Shown: piece after piece, positions 37,979 to 52,900 of the stretch | How the letters are laid out: the number at the start of each line of letters is the position of its first letter | Numbering within the stretch: position 1 is the stretch's first letter | Assembly: GCA_964007475.1 (NCBI GenBank) | Contig: OZ023273.1 | Coordinates: forward strand, 112,639,812-112,703,811 | Source of the DNA: Hybos culiciformis | Lineage: Eukaryota > Arthropoda > Insecta > Diptera > Hybotidae | Length of the DNA stretch: 64,000 bases | Direction of reading: 5' to 3' | Position numbers and translations under genes: made by a program | Notes under the pieces: model-generated | What the model was told of the DNA's origin: nothing | Databases searched by the model: none | The model's input: only the letters and a program-made list of their open reading frames with translations

Positions 37979-40900
37979 ATGAGTTTTCAATTTAAATCAA
38001 CGGGAATCAAACCAAAAACAAACGAATCGAGTGCATGCCGGATAAAAACTAAAAATGATTTAGGAGATTTATTATCATCTAAAGCAAATCCAGAACACAG
38101 TTTCAAGAGATTTAAAATGTGGCATGAACATAATACTCCTGGAACTTCAAAAAATGATATTCCAGAAAAATATACGAAGCAAACAAGTGGTACCAAAAAA
38201 GTTCGGCCCGAAAAATTAAAACCAAAAAGTAAATAAATATATTAAAAGGCTTAAATTTTATTACTTATGTATTTTCATTTTTAAGGAATCCCTTCTTATA
38301 CTCTAATGAGGCAAGATCGAGAAAATTTTCGAAAAAAATTAGTCGATCTAATTGCACGAAAAGATTCAGAAGTAGATCAGACCAATGAATTTCCTAATTC
38401 AGAAGAAAGAGAATTATTACGTTATTATTATTACATAAAGCATGGAATAGACACCATTCATGTGGCGCCCCTGGATAATAAAGTTTTAATAAGGTAATTT
38501 AAAAAAAAAAAAAATTTTCAAACCCTTTAAATTTCAACTCTAATTACTAAAAAAATAGTTTCTTATTAATTTTATAATTTTTGATATAGAATAAACGGTT
38601 TGATATCAGCTAAGTTGAGAGTATGGTCGTCTGTTATGAATGAGAATATTGAAGATTTCAAATCGGAATATATGTTTGCAATGAAAAAATCAATAATTGA
38701 TTTTGTTCTAGGAGATTCATTGAAATCTAATAAAAAAGAAAAACAATACAAAACGCCAGAACGGTTGGAATTAAAAGCAAACACGAATAAATGGAAGCGT
38801 CAGTTAGTTAGACATATTTTTGAAATTTCTAACATATAGTAATATAAGTAAACTTTTTATTTTTCACGATAAAATATGTTTTTGTCAAACAATTTAAACT
38901 TTAAAAAACTAAGAAACTATGGAAAACAAAATTATAATTTGACTAGTTGTCTTAAAACTTAAATTGATTCATATATTAAATTAATGTTGAGAACTGATTT
39001 TTTTTTAAAATGAACATTTTAGAATACAAGCTTTTGTTTCTAGAATTTGAACGGAAATAAAATAAATATAAATTGCAGACATATCTAATCTATGTAAAGT
39101 GAGTTTGAATTTTTGACCTCATCAGTAAAAAAATTCTACTCAGCAAAACCCATTCCCATTCCCGAATTCACATGTAATGATTAATCTCAAGATCTGTTTC
39201 TATCAAAACCAATTATTCAATTATTTTCTTCCCAATAAAACTAAGAATAATAAACTAAGATTCTTTAACAAGTATCATCACTTTTCAGTGAATAAATATA
39301 ATAGATATATTAAAGTGAAACTTTAATTCTGATTCAGTTTCGTAGCTTCTTAAAATACTTTTAATTTTTCACTTATATTAATAAACTAATAATTTTGTTT
39401 AAGATATGTTCAAAATACAGTGATAATAAAGCGAAATTTATTTTCCATAAATCGATGTGTTGGGCAAATTTTAGGAATATGGAGCATTATGTTTGGAAAT
39501 TTGTATTTCATTGATGTTAAAAGTTTGGCATCACAAAAAGAAGCTTACGAATTGAGTGATTTTATTGTAATGATTTTGCAAACATATGCATTTCTTTAAT
39601 TTGTTAATTGATGAAACCACATGTTTTTTAGAAAATTTGTAACTCTCATACGGACAAAGCTAAAAATATATTGTTGGAACAATGGTACTCAGAAATACAT
39701 TCGATTCTATTAAAAGGTCAGAAAAATGTACCAGATGTTAAAAAGTCCCGTTTGTTTTCTAAATTTTATAATTGCTTGGCAACATTGATGACACAACAAT
39801 TAGAGGATATTTGCAAAAGAAGCTTAAGAGCATTCACAAATTTTATGTGCCATTATCGGGTGAGTATTGTGAAATTGAAGAATTACACTGTAAATTATAT
39901 TATTGTATGAAGAGAAAGTAAAATCCATAAGACCTTATGGATTACCATGAGGTTGGGAATAAATCCTATATAAGTGGATTATATTATGCTCTATATATCT
40001 GAATTTTAGTTAGATGATTAACATTTAGTTATAAATTAAATAAATGGTTGTTTTCACCAAAGAAAATATGTTATTTTCGATGTCGATGTTCTTTTCAACT
40101 TATAAACATAAATATGTTTCTAAATAAATTTATTTTACTTTTTTAGAAATCTAATCCAGGAATTAAATTATATGTTATGCTGAAAGGTGATGTTTTGGCA
40201 TTTACTCCAACTTTCTCGAAAATAATGACTGAAATCCTAGAAACAGTTGATTCAATTGTAGCTGCTGTCAGCAGTTTGCCTCGAATTGAAACAACTATTT
40301 ATCCCGGCCTGAAAAAACGTCAGAGTCATTATTTAAAGCCAACTATTCCAAAACCCTTTATTCAAGAGTGCAAGAATCGTATTATTCAATTGTTGGAAGA
40401 AGAGCGAATTGGTCCTGAATTAAGATTACAGGATTTTGATCCTTATGTAAATTTAATGAATGGAATTGATTCTGGAAAAATAGAAAAATTTATGACTTCA
40501 AATCCTGCTTTTGAAGAATACAATATTAAAGTCAAACATTATAGAATTGTTGAACATTCTATATCGAGAAATATTTGGGGTACGATAACATTGGGATTAT
40601 ATGAGTTTAATCGTGAATCTTTAATAGCTAGTTTGGAAAACTTGGCCAGATTTATGCAACAAGAATTGCTTTCTAGAATGGTATTTGACCAGCAATTCGA
40701 TATATCTAAATTAGGAAAAGAATATGAAGCTATAGCGAAAAAAGCTTTGACAATTCCTGCAAATACAGCAGAATTAATGGATTTCAAAGCTTATGCTATC
40801 TACACTGAAAACAAAACAGTATTAGAAATGGAGCAGCGTTTACGTGTAGTAAGTATTATGGTTTTACGGATAATTTAAATCAGGTTATGCGGCTATAATT

Positions 40901-43900
40901 ATTATCCGTACAGTTCATATTATTTAAAATTAAAAATTAAAACATGAAGTGGATTCATTAGTGTTGTTAACAAAATTCTTCTGTATTCATAAAATCTAAA
41001 AAATCTGTTTCTGCGTCTTTTTTTTAACACATATCAATATAATATTTATACAATTTTTATTTTTAAGAACATGGATCATATTTTATGGTTGATGGACAAC
41101 ACATTATATTCCCCCTTAGAGGTTAAAAATAATAGCAATACTTTTCAATGGTATTTAAAATTGCCATCTATTTTCAAGGAACACAGAGAAATAGTCGCTG
41201 AAAAATTTATTGAATATCAAGAACTATTAAAAAAACGTATTGAAACATTTCGTCGTGATTTGGATTCATATTGGGAGCAAGTTCAAGAATATGAAACTAT
41301 GGGTGATATTAAACATTTGTCGAAATATAAAAAAAAAGCTACAGTTTTAGATAATCGTTTAGTAATTGCAATGGAAAATATAGATAAAATTAACCAAGAA
41401 GAAACTGCATATGGGTGGGAATTATCAGAGTATCTTATTCGAAAAAAGACGCATGATAAATTGACTCCTTTTAAGAAATTATTCGACGCTGTACAAGATT
41501 TTGTCGACAAGTATGACATGTGGATGCATGATATGGTGGGTACTCATGATCCTGACAACATTGATAATGATATAACATTGATATACAGAGTAGTTCAGAA
41601 AATGGAAAAACAATTTAGCGATAATCCGAATACTTTGCAACTTGTACTCGACGTAAGGGAAAATATGTGGACTCTAGGCTGCTCTCTAATGTGGATATAA
41701 AATAAAATTTTCATGTTCTCTTTTTTAGGCAAGAATTCAAATTGAAGCTTTCCGTCAAAATATGCCCATTATTTTCACTTTAGGGAATCCTGGAATGAAA
41801 AGTCGGCATTGGGAACAAATTTCGGAAATTATTGGTTTTCCTATTAAAGTATCACCAGAACTAACATTGGAAAAAATTATTGAATATCAATTGGAAGAAT
41901 ATATCCCCAGGTTTGAAGCCATTTCGGAGGGTGCCACAAAAGAAAATAACTTAGAAAAAGCTATGGCTAGAATGGTTTCAGAATGGGAGCCAATGCAATT
42001 TGGAGTGTCCCCTTATCGAGATACTGGAACATATAAATTGGCTTCAGTAGATGAGATTCAAGTTTTATTAGATGACCAAATTATTAAAACACAAACAATG
42101 AAAGGTTCGCCTTATATTAAACCGTTTCAAAAACAAATTTTGTAAGGGATCGTATTTTTTTATCATCTTAGTTAAATTAATGAATATTTTTTCTTGGACC
42201 ATACAGGGAATGGGAAGCAAAACTAGCTCTGTTGCAGGACATCATTGATGATTGGGTAAAAGTTCAAGCAACTTGGATGTACCTAGAACCAATTTTTTCA
42301 AGTCCTGATATTCAACAGCAGATGCCCGAGGAAGGAAGACGTTTCAGTGCTGTTGATAAAGTATGTAAATTTGTCTAAAATACGGTAATATAATAATGAT
42401 ATGCTAACAATATGTAACTAAAGTTTAAAATTTTTCTAGATTTGGAAAGATCTAATGAAGCAAGTAGCGACTGATTCAAAAGTAATGGTTGTTGTTAATA
42501 TAGAAAAAATGTCGGATAAATTAAAGAAAGCTTATAATCTACTTGAAGTTATTCAAAAAGGTCTAAATGCGGTAATTTTTTTAGAATTTTTCCATTGAAT
42601 AAAACTAATTTTTTTTTTATCCACATGTTTAAAGTATTTGGAAAAGAAGCGTTTGTATTTTCCAAGGTTTTTCTTTCTTTCTAATGATGAATTGCTAGAG
42701 ATATTATCTGAAACTAAAGATCCTACCAGAGTTCAACCACATTTGAAAAAATGTTTCGAAGGTATGGCTACTTTAAAATTTACCGAAGAATTAGATGTGA
42801 CCACAATGCGTTCATCAGAAAGAGAAGAGGTTGAATTAGTTGATATAATTTCAACGTGTGCAGCTAAAGGACAAGTAGAGAAATGGTTGCTTGAATTAGA
42901 ATTTGCAATGAAAAAAAGCCTTCGATTTCAAGTTACTGCTGCCTTTAACAATTTTCCAGAAATTCTTAGGGAAAACTGGGTTCTGATTTGGCCTGGTCAA
43001 GCAGTACAATCAATATCTTTGACTTATTGGACTCTTGAAATAACTAAAGGTCTTATGTCTGATGACCCAGTACTAAGTTTGCGACAGTACTTGAAAGTTT
43101 GCAAACAGCAAGTAATCGATTTTATTTGAAAAAACTTTATAGTTTTATTTTATAAGAATATTTTTAGATAGCAAAAACAGTCGACTTAGTTCGAGGTGAT
43201 TTAAATACTCAAAATAGAATTACTCTGGGTGCTTTGGTCGTACTTGACGTTCACGCTAGAGATGTTCTTTCCGAATTGGTTGAAATGCAAACGGCAGATC
43301 TTAACGATTTTAATTGGCTTTCTCAGGTAACATCTTGAAATTACAGATGGTTCTTTATTGTTACTCAATACTGTTTTTTTTTATTTAAAAATATACATAA
43401 TATCGTTCTATGATTTTTAATTTTGTGCAGATTAGCATTGAAATTTAACTTAAATATAATAATCGATTGATGGAGATCTGTAGAAAAAAACTCTTTTGTG
43501 GCATTGAATATTTAGGTTACGTTAGGTTAGATTAGGTGAGGCGGGCACTTAGGTGTATTGGAACTACTCTAATCGAAGGGACTTATTTTCCATCGAACCA
43601 TCGTATTCCCTATATGGGCAAAAATCTCGTTGGACATGTTACATTTGGAAACTTGTTTTGGCTATCAGTTTCTTCAATGTTGTGGTAGAGTCATATTTGG
43701 AAAAGAAAAAAATTACTAACCACTTGAACTATAAATGACCCAAAAACTTTTTTGGATTTCGTCCTTCAAAAGTTTTTTTTTTAAATTATACTCGCGTTGC
43801 CATGTTACACAAAAAAAGCGACGTTTTTTTAATTTGTTAGAAAAAACCTCAAACTCTGCTCTGTCAGCAAAAATAAGATTTTTATAACTTCTACATTATT

Positions 43901-46900
43901 AAAGCAGGATAGTGCTACGTCATAATTATTGAGTCTAAAATCGGCTATTTTTGGTCTATCTACACTCAAGATCTCATAATTTGACCGTTGGACATGTTAC
44001 AAGAATGTTGGTCAGGTTACATCGTACTAAAATTATAGTAAAATCTGAAAAATTAAATTGATTTAATAAACTTTTTTTGTTTAATTCTTTATTTTTACAA
44101 TGATTTATTCAAATACATAAATAATTTTTATATTTCAAATCAAAATTTTATTTTAGTTCATTTCAATAATTGTTATTCTTAGATGAAGCAAAAATTAATT
44201 TTAATTCTTAATAATATACCAATATATCCAACATCGAAATCAAATCTTAATATATTTTAAATTTGTGAAACTTTATCTCCCTCTTTTGAAGTTACATAAC
44301 CAAAAACTTCAGTTTCAGTGGCTTGAATTTGGTGCAGGCTTGAAATATTTTTTATTGACTTAGCATTAATAAAAATTTCGTTTGATCTTAATTCTGCATT
44401 TAAAAATTCGATTTTTTTTTTATTAATTTCCAAAATCTTTATTTTAGATTGCGTCATCATAAAAGCTTTCACAAAATCTTTGGAACAATTAACTACAACT
44501 TTTCGGGCCTTCATCTGTTTTCTAACCATCATTTTTGTTGTTGCACCAATACAGCCCTTACCATGACTGGTAGCAAAATAGTTCCAAATAAATTTTATAC
44601 AAAATAAATTTTGGAACATTTGGATTGCGGCCCCAATATATTTATTTTTAAATTGTGAGCTGGGTCCATCACTCCAAATTCTCAAAACTTTAACAGAATT
44701 TGGAAGACAACTAATCACTTCGTGTAAAAACGGAAGAATCGTGAATTTAGTATGATCTAGTTCATCGGAAACTATTACCATTCCTTTGAACTCTTCTTGG
44801 TAGTATAAACCAGTTGTAAATAATGTGATTTGTTTTTGATTCCAGTGGGCTGATTGAGCTTCGTCCTGAGCTTCACAAACAAAATTTTCGGCAAAATCAA
44901 CTTGGAGAATAGCTACGTTATAATATTTTAAAAATTTAATGCGAGGGCACTCTGTTTTATTAAAAAATTCTGATTGAGCTTTTTTAATGAAATGATGTTT
45001 TAAGAAATGTGGCGAAAGACTAAAAATATGATCAATTAAATTATTAATATTTCCACAGTTTTCAACTTTTTGTATTCTGTTAATTTTCTCATCTTTTTTC
45101 CATAAAAACCATTTGACAGGCTCGGAAATTGTTGTTGGATTATTAGTCACTAGCTCCATTAGTTTAATTATTGTTATTCCACAACAAATATCACATTTTC
45201 CAAACCAACATTTTTGTGAGCTGTTCGTGCACAAAAAATGTTGCATAAACCCACTTTTATAATCGGGAGCATTAGGAACATATTTATGAAAAGCGGATAC
45301 TGCTTCAATAAAATTAGAATGGTAGGAACATACACAAACATTATGTGGCATGCTATTTACTAATTTTAAATGTTCTGGCTTGTTTCGGGAAAAAGTCGAT
45401 AAACTGATTTTATTTCCTAAAAAAAATAATAACAACTCATTAATATACTAATGTATTAAAAAAAAAACCACCTTTTGTAATTTCTTCATTATAAATTGCA
45501 TGAGCTTCTTTTAGAGTAAATAACATGTGCCGTGTTTGTTTAAAAACTGTTTCACCGGTTTCTTTATTTCTAAACTTTTTAACGTCTTTAATGTTTGGAG
45601 ACAGACGACTTATATCATCGCGTGAATAAAATTGATGAATAGATTCTTCTAATTTTAAGGACATATTTTGATTTTTTTCGGTTTTTCTCCTTTTCAAACA
45701 ATTAGAACTATTCGCAATTATTTCTTGTAGATCACCTTCCTCAAAATTACTAATAATTTTTGATATGACAGCTTTTCGCTTTCTAGGAGAAGTAGGAAGT
45801 GCTTTATTTACTTTGCATACAGCCTTCCCTAAAGTGCAATTACTTTTAAAAGCAGTTTGAAGTTGAACCGAATTCTCAATTTTTACAATTTTATTTTTCA
45901 TTTTCTTATTTTCTCTGAATTTTCTGACTCTATTTTTGGTGCTCTCTCGACGTTTTTTAATCAAAATTTCTTGTTTTCTTCTTGGTAATTTTTTTTCTTT
46001 TTCCTTCAATTTATTTGCTCTTCGAAGTTCATTTTCATTTTTTTTAATTCTGAAAGCCCTGAACTCACCATTTTCCTTCAATTTTTCAATATATCTCTTG
46101 TATCGCACTTTGGCATCAAGCTAATACATGCAAAGAGATATAATATAAAAAAAAATGTTAAAAAATCGGGAAGCGTTGGACATGTTACAAAAAGGTTTGT
46201 GTCCATTAATGTGGACAAAAGCTGATGTATTCTAAAAGTTTTTGTAAATTTTGAAATATTATTGGGCCCACATAAAAAAAACAAAAAATTTTATACTTTG
46301 ACCAAGAACTCATTGTAAAAAAAAACTTTTTCAATTTTTTGTTGGACATGTTACAAAATTAAAATAGCAATTTGAATAGGAATAAATGTCCGTTATCTGA
46401 CATTTATATTTGAATGATGAAGTTTTTTTTGATCAAGTATGCCATGCCATTTATAAAACAAAATGATTCTTGCAAGTAATAGAAAGTTAACAGTTCACTT
46501 ACCTTCTTTTTAATTTCCTTTGTTTTTTCCATATTTCTAATAAAAATTAAGCACTCAACTTTGAACTTACCAAAATAATAATTGAGACAGATTTTAAATT
46601 TTTTCACAACGTTGCCGCTTGGCTTAAAGTGTGTTTCAAGGTTTCCGGGAGTGAAAAAAAAAAAAAAAGCTTTTTTTAATTTCAGTGGCAATTCCGTTTT
46701 ACGAGATTTTTGCCCATATATAAATATTCGTTTGGTTGGTCAAGCACCTTTTTTGCCGTGAGCTTTCTGCTTCAACACACCACGCTCGACAATATGAAAA
46801 CTGAAAAGGAACCGTCTTTGTTGCTATTATGTACGCACCACTAACATACACAGAACATCAATTTCTAGTTTTACGTCTTTCAATTCACTACAGAATGTTA

Positions 46901-49900
46901 TAGCATACACTTGCAGGAAGTAAGACCATTGGGGTAAGACTGTACTTGTGCTAACCATTTTTATTATTTATTTTATCCCAATTACAAGAATACTGGGACA
47001 GAACGAAACACCGAAGGAAAAAGCTTTATTATGATTTGTATCAGTCAGGTTCGAATGTACTCCCATATTGCTACCGAAGTAAGCTACAGAATATTTAGGA
47101 TAGGTTAGGTTAGGTTTTTGTGGGTTGGAAATTCCTGTATTCCCTCGCACTTAGGCCTGTTGGCCCGTTGTACCACCCTACCCGATGGGCCTTTTATTTC
47201 CCCCGTATGAAAATTTTGAAGGGTCATAACTCCGAAATGGAGGCCTTCCCGCAAAAACCCTCTCGGATTTAACATTTTAGGGACCGCCTCTATTACCTAC
47301 CCGAAAATAGGGCAAATCGGACACAAAAAAAAATTTTCCATTCAAAAATGTATGAAAATTTTGGGGGGCCGTTGCCCCAAGAACTGATTTCAGTTTTGCG
47401 AGTTTGGGCTCCGCCTCTACCCCCTCCAAGTTTCAGCCCATTCTGAGAGTTTCAAGGAAACGGCAGTTTAGCCAAATTTTTAATTAATGGATAGTGTTTG
47501 ACTTCAAATACATTTTGGAAGAAATTTTTTTTTTGTTTTAATTTTTTATTATTTATTTCAAATTTAATATTAATATAAAATATGAATTTAATAATAAATA
47601 AATTTAATTTTTAAATAATAACACTCAAAATATATTTTTTAATTTAATTTTATTAAAAATGTAATTACATTTCAAACAAATTATTTTCTTTTTTGGTTTT
47701 TTTTTCTTTCCGTTTGATAAATAGTTATCAAACAAAATTTCCGAAATTCGAATAATTTTTATTCGTTTTTCGAGTTGCATAATGCCGTGTATATATATCG
47801 TCTATATAATGCCGTCAATATTCATAGCCAACTTTATAAAATAAAAAAAATAAAAATAAAAATCCGAATTCGAATTACATAATTCCGATTTAAGTTTTCA
47901 CTCGAATTTAAAACAACAAACATATGATTTTGACATTTTTTTATTCGAATAAAACTTTATAGCCAACCTTTTAAAGCTGCCTTTATTCGATCATTGTTTG
48001 ACTTTCGATTTACATAATATCAATTCATAATAGAATCGAAAACAACTTTCGAATCAATCCGAATTCGAATAGGAGTTACATAATAACCCCCCAGGTCGGC
48101 TCTTCCTATTCTACACTCATGGTTTTTATGGATGTGTCCTGTACATAAGCCCGTGAAAGGTAGCAGGTTGGTTCTATTAAAACCTGGTACCTGTTTTGAC
48201 TTTTCCTTGTTTAGATCTCCCCAAATATTTTTGGTGGTTTTATTTCCCTCGACTTCTTACCATATCGTCTTATGTTTTCCCCAACTCTCACAGTCAATCT
48301 TGCTCCTTATCTCCGAGAGACCTCGGAAAGACTACTGTCTCCAATTTTCCCCATTTCCGAATCTAGCAAGATTGTCTGCTTTAATGTTCCCTTCCACACC
48401 CGAATGACCTCTTACTCATCTAACGGTCACTCGGTTCTCTGGTTCTATCTCCGCAAGGGCCCTCAGACAGTCTTGAACTGTCCTAGATCTTACCTCTGTT
48501 TTGATAAGTGTACTTAGGGCAGTCTGAGTACATAATTATCTCTTTCTCTTATGTTTCTATCTTTTAATAGCCTAGCTGCTGTCTTTATCGCCAAGGTCTC
48601 TGTTTGTATGACCGAGGCAGATTCATTAATGTCAGAAGCATGTGCTATATCTAGTTCCTGGCAGTAAACCCCTAGCCCACAGTGCCCCTCTCTTTTGGAA
48701 CCATCCGTGTATATTTCTAAGGTACCCTCTGGTACCTCTTGTCGTGTTTGAGTCCCTACAACTTTGAAATTATTATGCAGATTGAGTGATCCTACGATCT
48801 TATCCCAAACGATCTCTTCAGATAGCTCGTTTGAAATTCTTTCAGAAAACTCGCCCACTTTTTCGTGTGGTGTGAGGTTTTCCTACTTTCTATTGCCCTG
48901 TCATACGTAGTCGTGTTATTGTATTTATAGCTGTTACTTGCACATGCAGTGACAGTGGTTTTAGATTCAAGATTGTATCTATGGATCTAGTCGCAGTGGA
49001 TCTCGCTGCTCAGGTTATCCCCAGACAGGCCGATCTCTGGATCTGATCCAGAAGCTTCACAATCATCTTCTTCTTTGAGATAGGCTCATTCCAGGTGAGC
49101 TTTTTATCAAGGATTATCCCAAGGTATCTCACCTTGTTTTTCATTTCTAGACTTGCGCCTCTGATATTAGGTACCGCAAGTCCCTCAATTTTCCTTTTTC
49201 TAGTGAAAAGACATAGTTTAGACTTGCTAGGGTTGACTTTGAGACCACATTGGTCCAGCGGTCTATTATGTCAACAGCTAGCTGCATCTTACTATTTATG
49301 TCGTTTCCTCTATCTCCTGCCACTATAATCGATATATCATCGGCATAGCAGCAGTTACCGATATTATTTTCCTGTAGCTCTATAAGCAGCGGATTAACCG
49401 CCACCAGCCACAGCAGTGGAGATATTACGCCCCCCTGTTGGGTGCCTCTTCCTACTGATCTTTTTTCTTCGTACCCTCCGAAACTGGCATGAATATCTCT
49501 CTTTTAGGCGATATTTAATCCAGTTTATTAGAGTTCGATCTGTACCCATACTAGCTAAACTTTCTAGTATGAAATTGCAGTCTATGTTATTGAAGGCGCC
49601 CTCTATGTATATAAAACACCCTAGCGCCATCTCTTTTCTTTCTAAGGTCGCTTCTATGGAGTGCATCACTTGATGTAGCGCTGTATCCACCGACCTTCTT
49701 TTAATATACGCGTGTTGGCTTTGAGCCAGTACGCGATCGTCAATTACCTGTCGTAATTGATAATCCACCAACCTCTCCATACTCTTAAGCATGAAGGAGG
49801 TGATAGGCATTGATTTTTTCATAACTTACTTTCTCCGGTTTGGGAATGAAAGTTACTTTTGATTCCCTCCAAGTCACCGGTGTGTAGGCTAAAGTAAGAC

Positions 49901-52900
49901 TTGATTTCAAAATCTTACATAGCATTTCTCCTTCCTTACAAGATTACATTCACTACCTCCTCTGTTGGTGGTGGTTCGTCTGCATCATACGGAAGGTAAG
50001 CTGATGTTATCAGAAAACTGATGTCTACTGCCGTTCATTGCAGCAGATTGTGACACAGTCCCTGCTACATAACTGTGAAATGGAAAAACATTTTAGTTCG
50101 TGTCTTACTAAAATGAAAGTTCTAGGTCTAAATTTACCTATAACGCAAAAACCTTGGTAGGTCTTTTTGTCGTAGCTTACAATCTTAACCCCCCTTGTAG
50201 GGGATTCTTGGATTAGGGCTACTTCTGTCTTCTCTCGGCTCATGTATTGCATGAGCCGGTCCATCGCCGCAGTGCTGCGATGAAGGTTGGCCTGCACTAC
50301 CTTCATGCAGCTATGCACTGCGTTCCTCGTCATTCAGAGTCTTCCTCACTCTCCAGAAGCATGGCCTCCGTTTCAGCGGCCACCTCCAGCGACAACTGGT
50401 CCAACAATTCCTCCTGTGAACAGAAGGATTTTGTTGAGTCGCGATCGGTGGCTGTGTCCGCCCCCCGCACACTCAGTTTCCTGAGCGAGTAACCCAGAGT
50501 GCTCTCTGCGTTACTCAGCTCAGGGGCCGAGCTCGCGTGGTTTATAGACCGGCCTCTTTGTTCTACCTCTAGCCCTTTTCCAAGGGCTCCTTCGATACTA
50601 ATTCTGAAAGCAAAAGGATTGTCTCCTTCTGCTATCTGTGGCCCTAGCAAGATTTTTGATGACGTAGACACTTCCTTGCCCGTTTCAGGTGTTGGAATAG
50701 GATCTTTACCTATGACAGTTTCCGCTTTCCTTTCTCTTGGAAGAGTGAATACTATCTTTCGGCACAAGTAGTATATAACTCCATTTACTGCTTTAAGTGC
50801 CTCCAGACAATCGTCTTCTACTCCCAAGAGAAGCCAACATCCGGTGTTTCCCCTACTCTCCCGACAAAGCACCGTCCATTCCGTGCGCTTTAGGCCCAGG
50901 AGTTGGTTTAGTCTTTGTAAAACTAAGAGAATCTTTTCCGTGGGGAATGTTTCCCCCGGTAGCCAGATTATAAGTCTGTGCATCTTAGAGAGGTCGTCCT
51001 TCTTGACAACGTCTAGAAGTGCTCCCTCCCAAAATGCTGGATAGTTTTTGATTTTGGCTTTTAAGAAAGCAGCCGAGGCCTCGTCCGAGCACGTAATTCT
51101 CACCATATCCGAGGAGGCCTTTGTCCATTCAAAGGTTGGGACAGGATTCGCAGTCGAAAGCACTGCTTCCAGCTGCCAATCCCGCACCAAACCCTTCCTC
51201 TAGAATCTTACCCCTGCGGTGCGCTTTGTCTACAATAGCTAGCTTGAGGTGACCTCTCGCTACGGTATTATAGGCCGCAATTCTCTTTGCTGCAAGTTGT
51301 GCCTGCGAACTTTCTCCGGATCTTTGCCTCTTGTGGATGGAGGCTTTTTCCGGTCCCCTTTGACCCGGTTTAAATTTTTTAATTTAGGTGGCTCTTTTGC
51401 GTCTCCCATCAACCGTGTCGCAGGTCCTCTGCTAAGACTCGGTACAGATTTAGGTGGTTGGTTAGAACCGCCCATCGACCTTGTCTTAGAGTTAAGAGTT
51501 TGGTTCAAGAACCCCCACCGACTGCGTTTTAAAGTTAAGACTAGAGTTCAATTTAGGTGGTTGGTTGGAACCACCCATCGACCTTGTCTTTGACGTCTCG
51601 GTTTGACTAGGTTTCGATTTTTGAGGCCTATTCTGATCTGCCATCGTCCCTGTCAAGACCGGTGTATTAGAGGTTATGTGGCGCTTTGGTTGCCCCGCCT
51701 CTTTCTACTAACGTGTCCCATCTCTCTTGGAGCAACGTCCATCTTTCCGACTCAGTTTTGCCTTCGCTCTTCCACTTCCTGAGCCATTTACGGTCAGACG
51801 CTCTGACGGAGCTCTCTTTTCCGTTCTTCTCTCTTTGTCCAATCTTGAATTGTACGTAGCGTTTTGTCGTCAATGTTATGTCCCGCCGGCGACCTATGAC
51901 TGCCACTGGCAGTGCCAGGCCATCCGCCGGGAGCCGCGGCTGATACTCCCAACAGTTGGGCGGATATCCCCACCCGCCTTTTATTCCCTTTTGGTGTACT
52001 CATCATTTGGTTGGTTTTTGGATTTGCTTAGTTTTCAATTCGGCAACGTCGACACGTCCACCTGCAGTAAACTGCAAGTGGGCGTGTCGTCACCGTCGAA
52101 TTTACTTAAGCCCCACCATCTCGACAAGGTGAAATCCGTCGGCAGGGTACAGAATTTTTGTAGCTTATTAAAATTTTGTTGTTTAAAAAACTAAACTTCT
52201 ACCACTTTCTTAAAACAAGGATAGGAGATCAGGAAAAGTAAAAATACAAATACAAATTACTAATACCTTCAATAGTGGCTATATTACACGTGCATAAACA
52301 ATTTACAAGATGCGATATTATTTTTGAACTTATTTTTCTTCTGTCTTTAGTTGCGATATTATTTGGAAGAAGATGGTTTAGATACAAGAATGATTAATTG
52401 TTCACTGTGGTACGGGTACGAATATTTGGGAAATACAGCAAGATTAGTCGTTACTCCTTTAACAGATCGTTGTTATCGAACATTATATGGAGCTCTTAAT
52501 TTACACTTAGGCGGAGCTCCTGAAGGGCCAGCTGGAACTGGAAAAACAGAAACAACAAAAGATTTGGCAAAAGCTGTTGCCAAACAATGTGTAGTGTTCA
52601 ACTGTTCAGATGGATTAGATTATTTAGCATTGGGAAAATTCTTTAAAGGAATAGCGTCATGTGGAGCGTGGTCTTGCTTTGGTATATCAAAATAACCAAA
52701 TTTTTATATATGTACATAATAGTATACATAACAATTCTACATTTTTTTCTACAAATTTTAGATGAATTTAATCGAATTGATTTGGAAGTTCTATCGGTAG
52801 TAGCACAGCAGGTACGATTGCTTTCAAGATGAATTAAAATTCAAATAAGTATAGTAATTTATATTTATTTTAAGATTTTAACTATTCAACGAGGTATTAA

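Larger units (their letters stand above)
48085..52160 (-). mobile_element. Decayed non-LTR retrotransposon (RNase H-bearing LINE)
   Basis: A GC-richer block of about 4.1 kb in which the minus strand carries, in order, an ORF1 with a DUF4780-like region, the start of an apurinic-type endonuclease, reverse transcriptase and RNase H. This order fits the R1/LOA/I/Jockey group; RNase H argues against typical Jockey. Internal deletions and frame breaks make it inactive. Limits are set by base composition; no target duplication or poly(A) tail was found. Confidence 0.8.

Noticed and set aside
44257..46532. Host gene nested in the dynein intron
   Set aside because: It is enclosed by perfect inverted termini with subterminal repeats, so it belongs to a transposon.
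51249..52194. Plus-strand frames of 114 and 155 residues in the LINE
   Set aside because: Antisense to LINE ORF1 remnants; GC-richer sequence lengthens frames on both strands.
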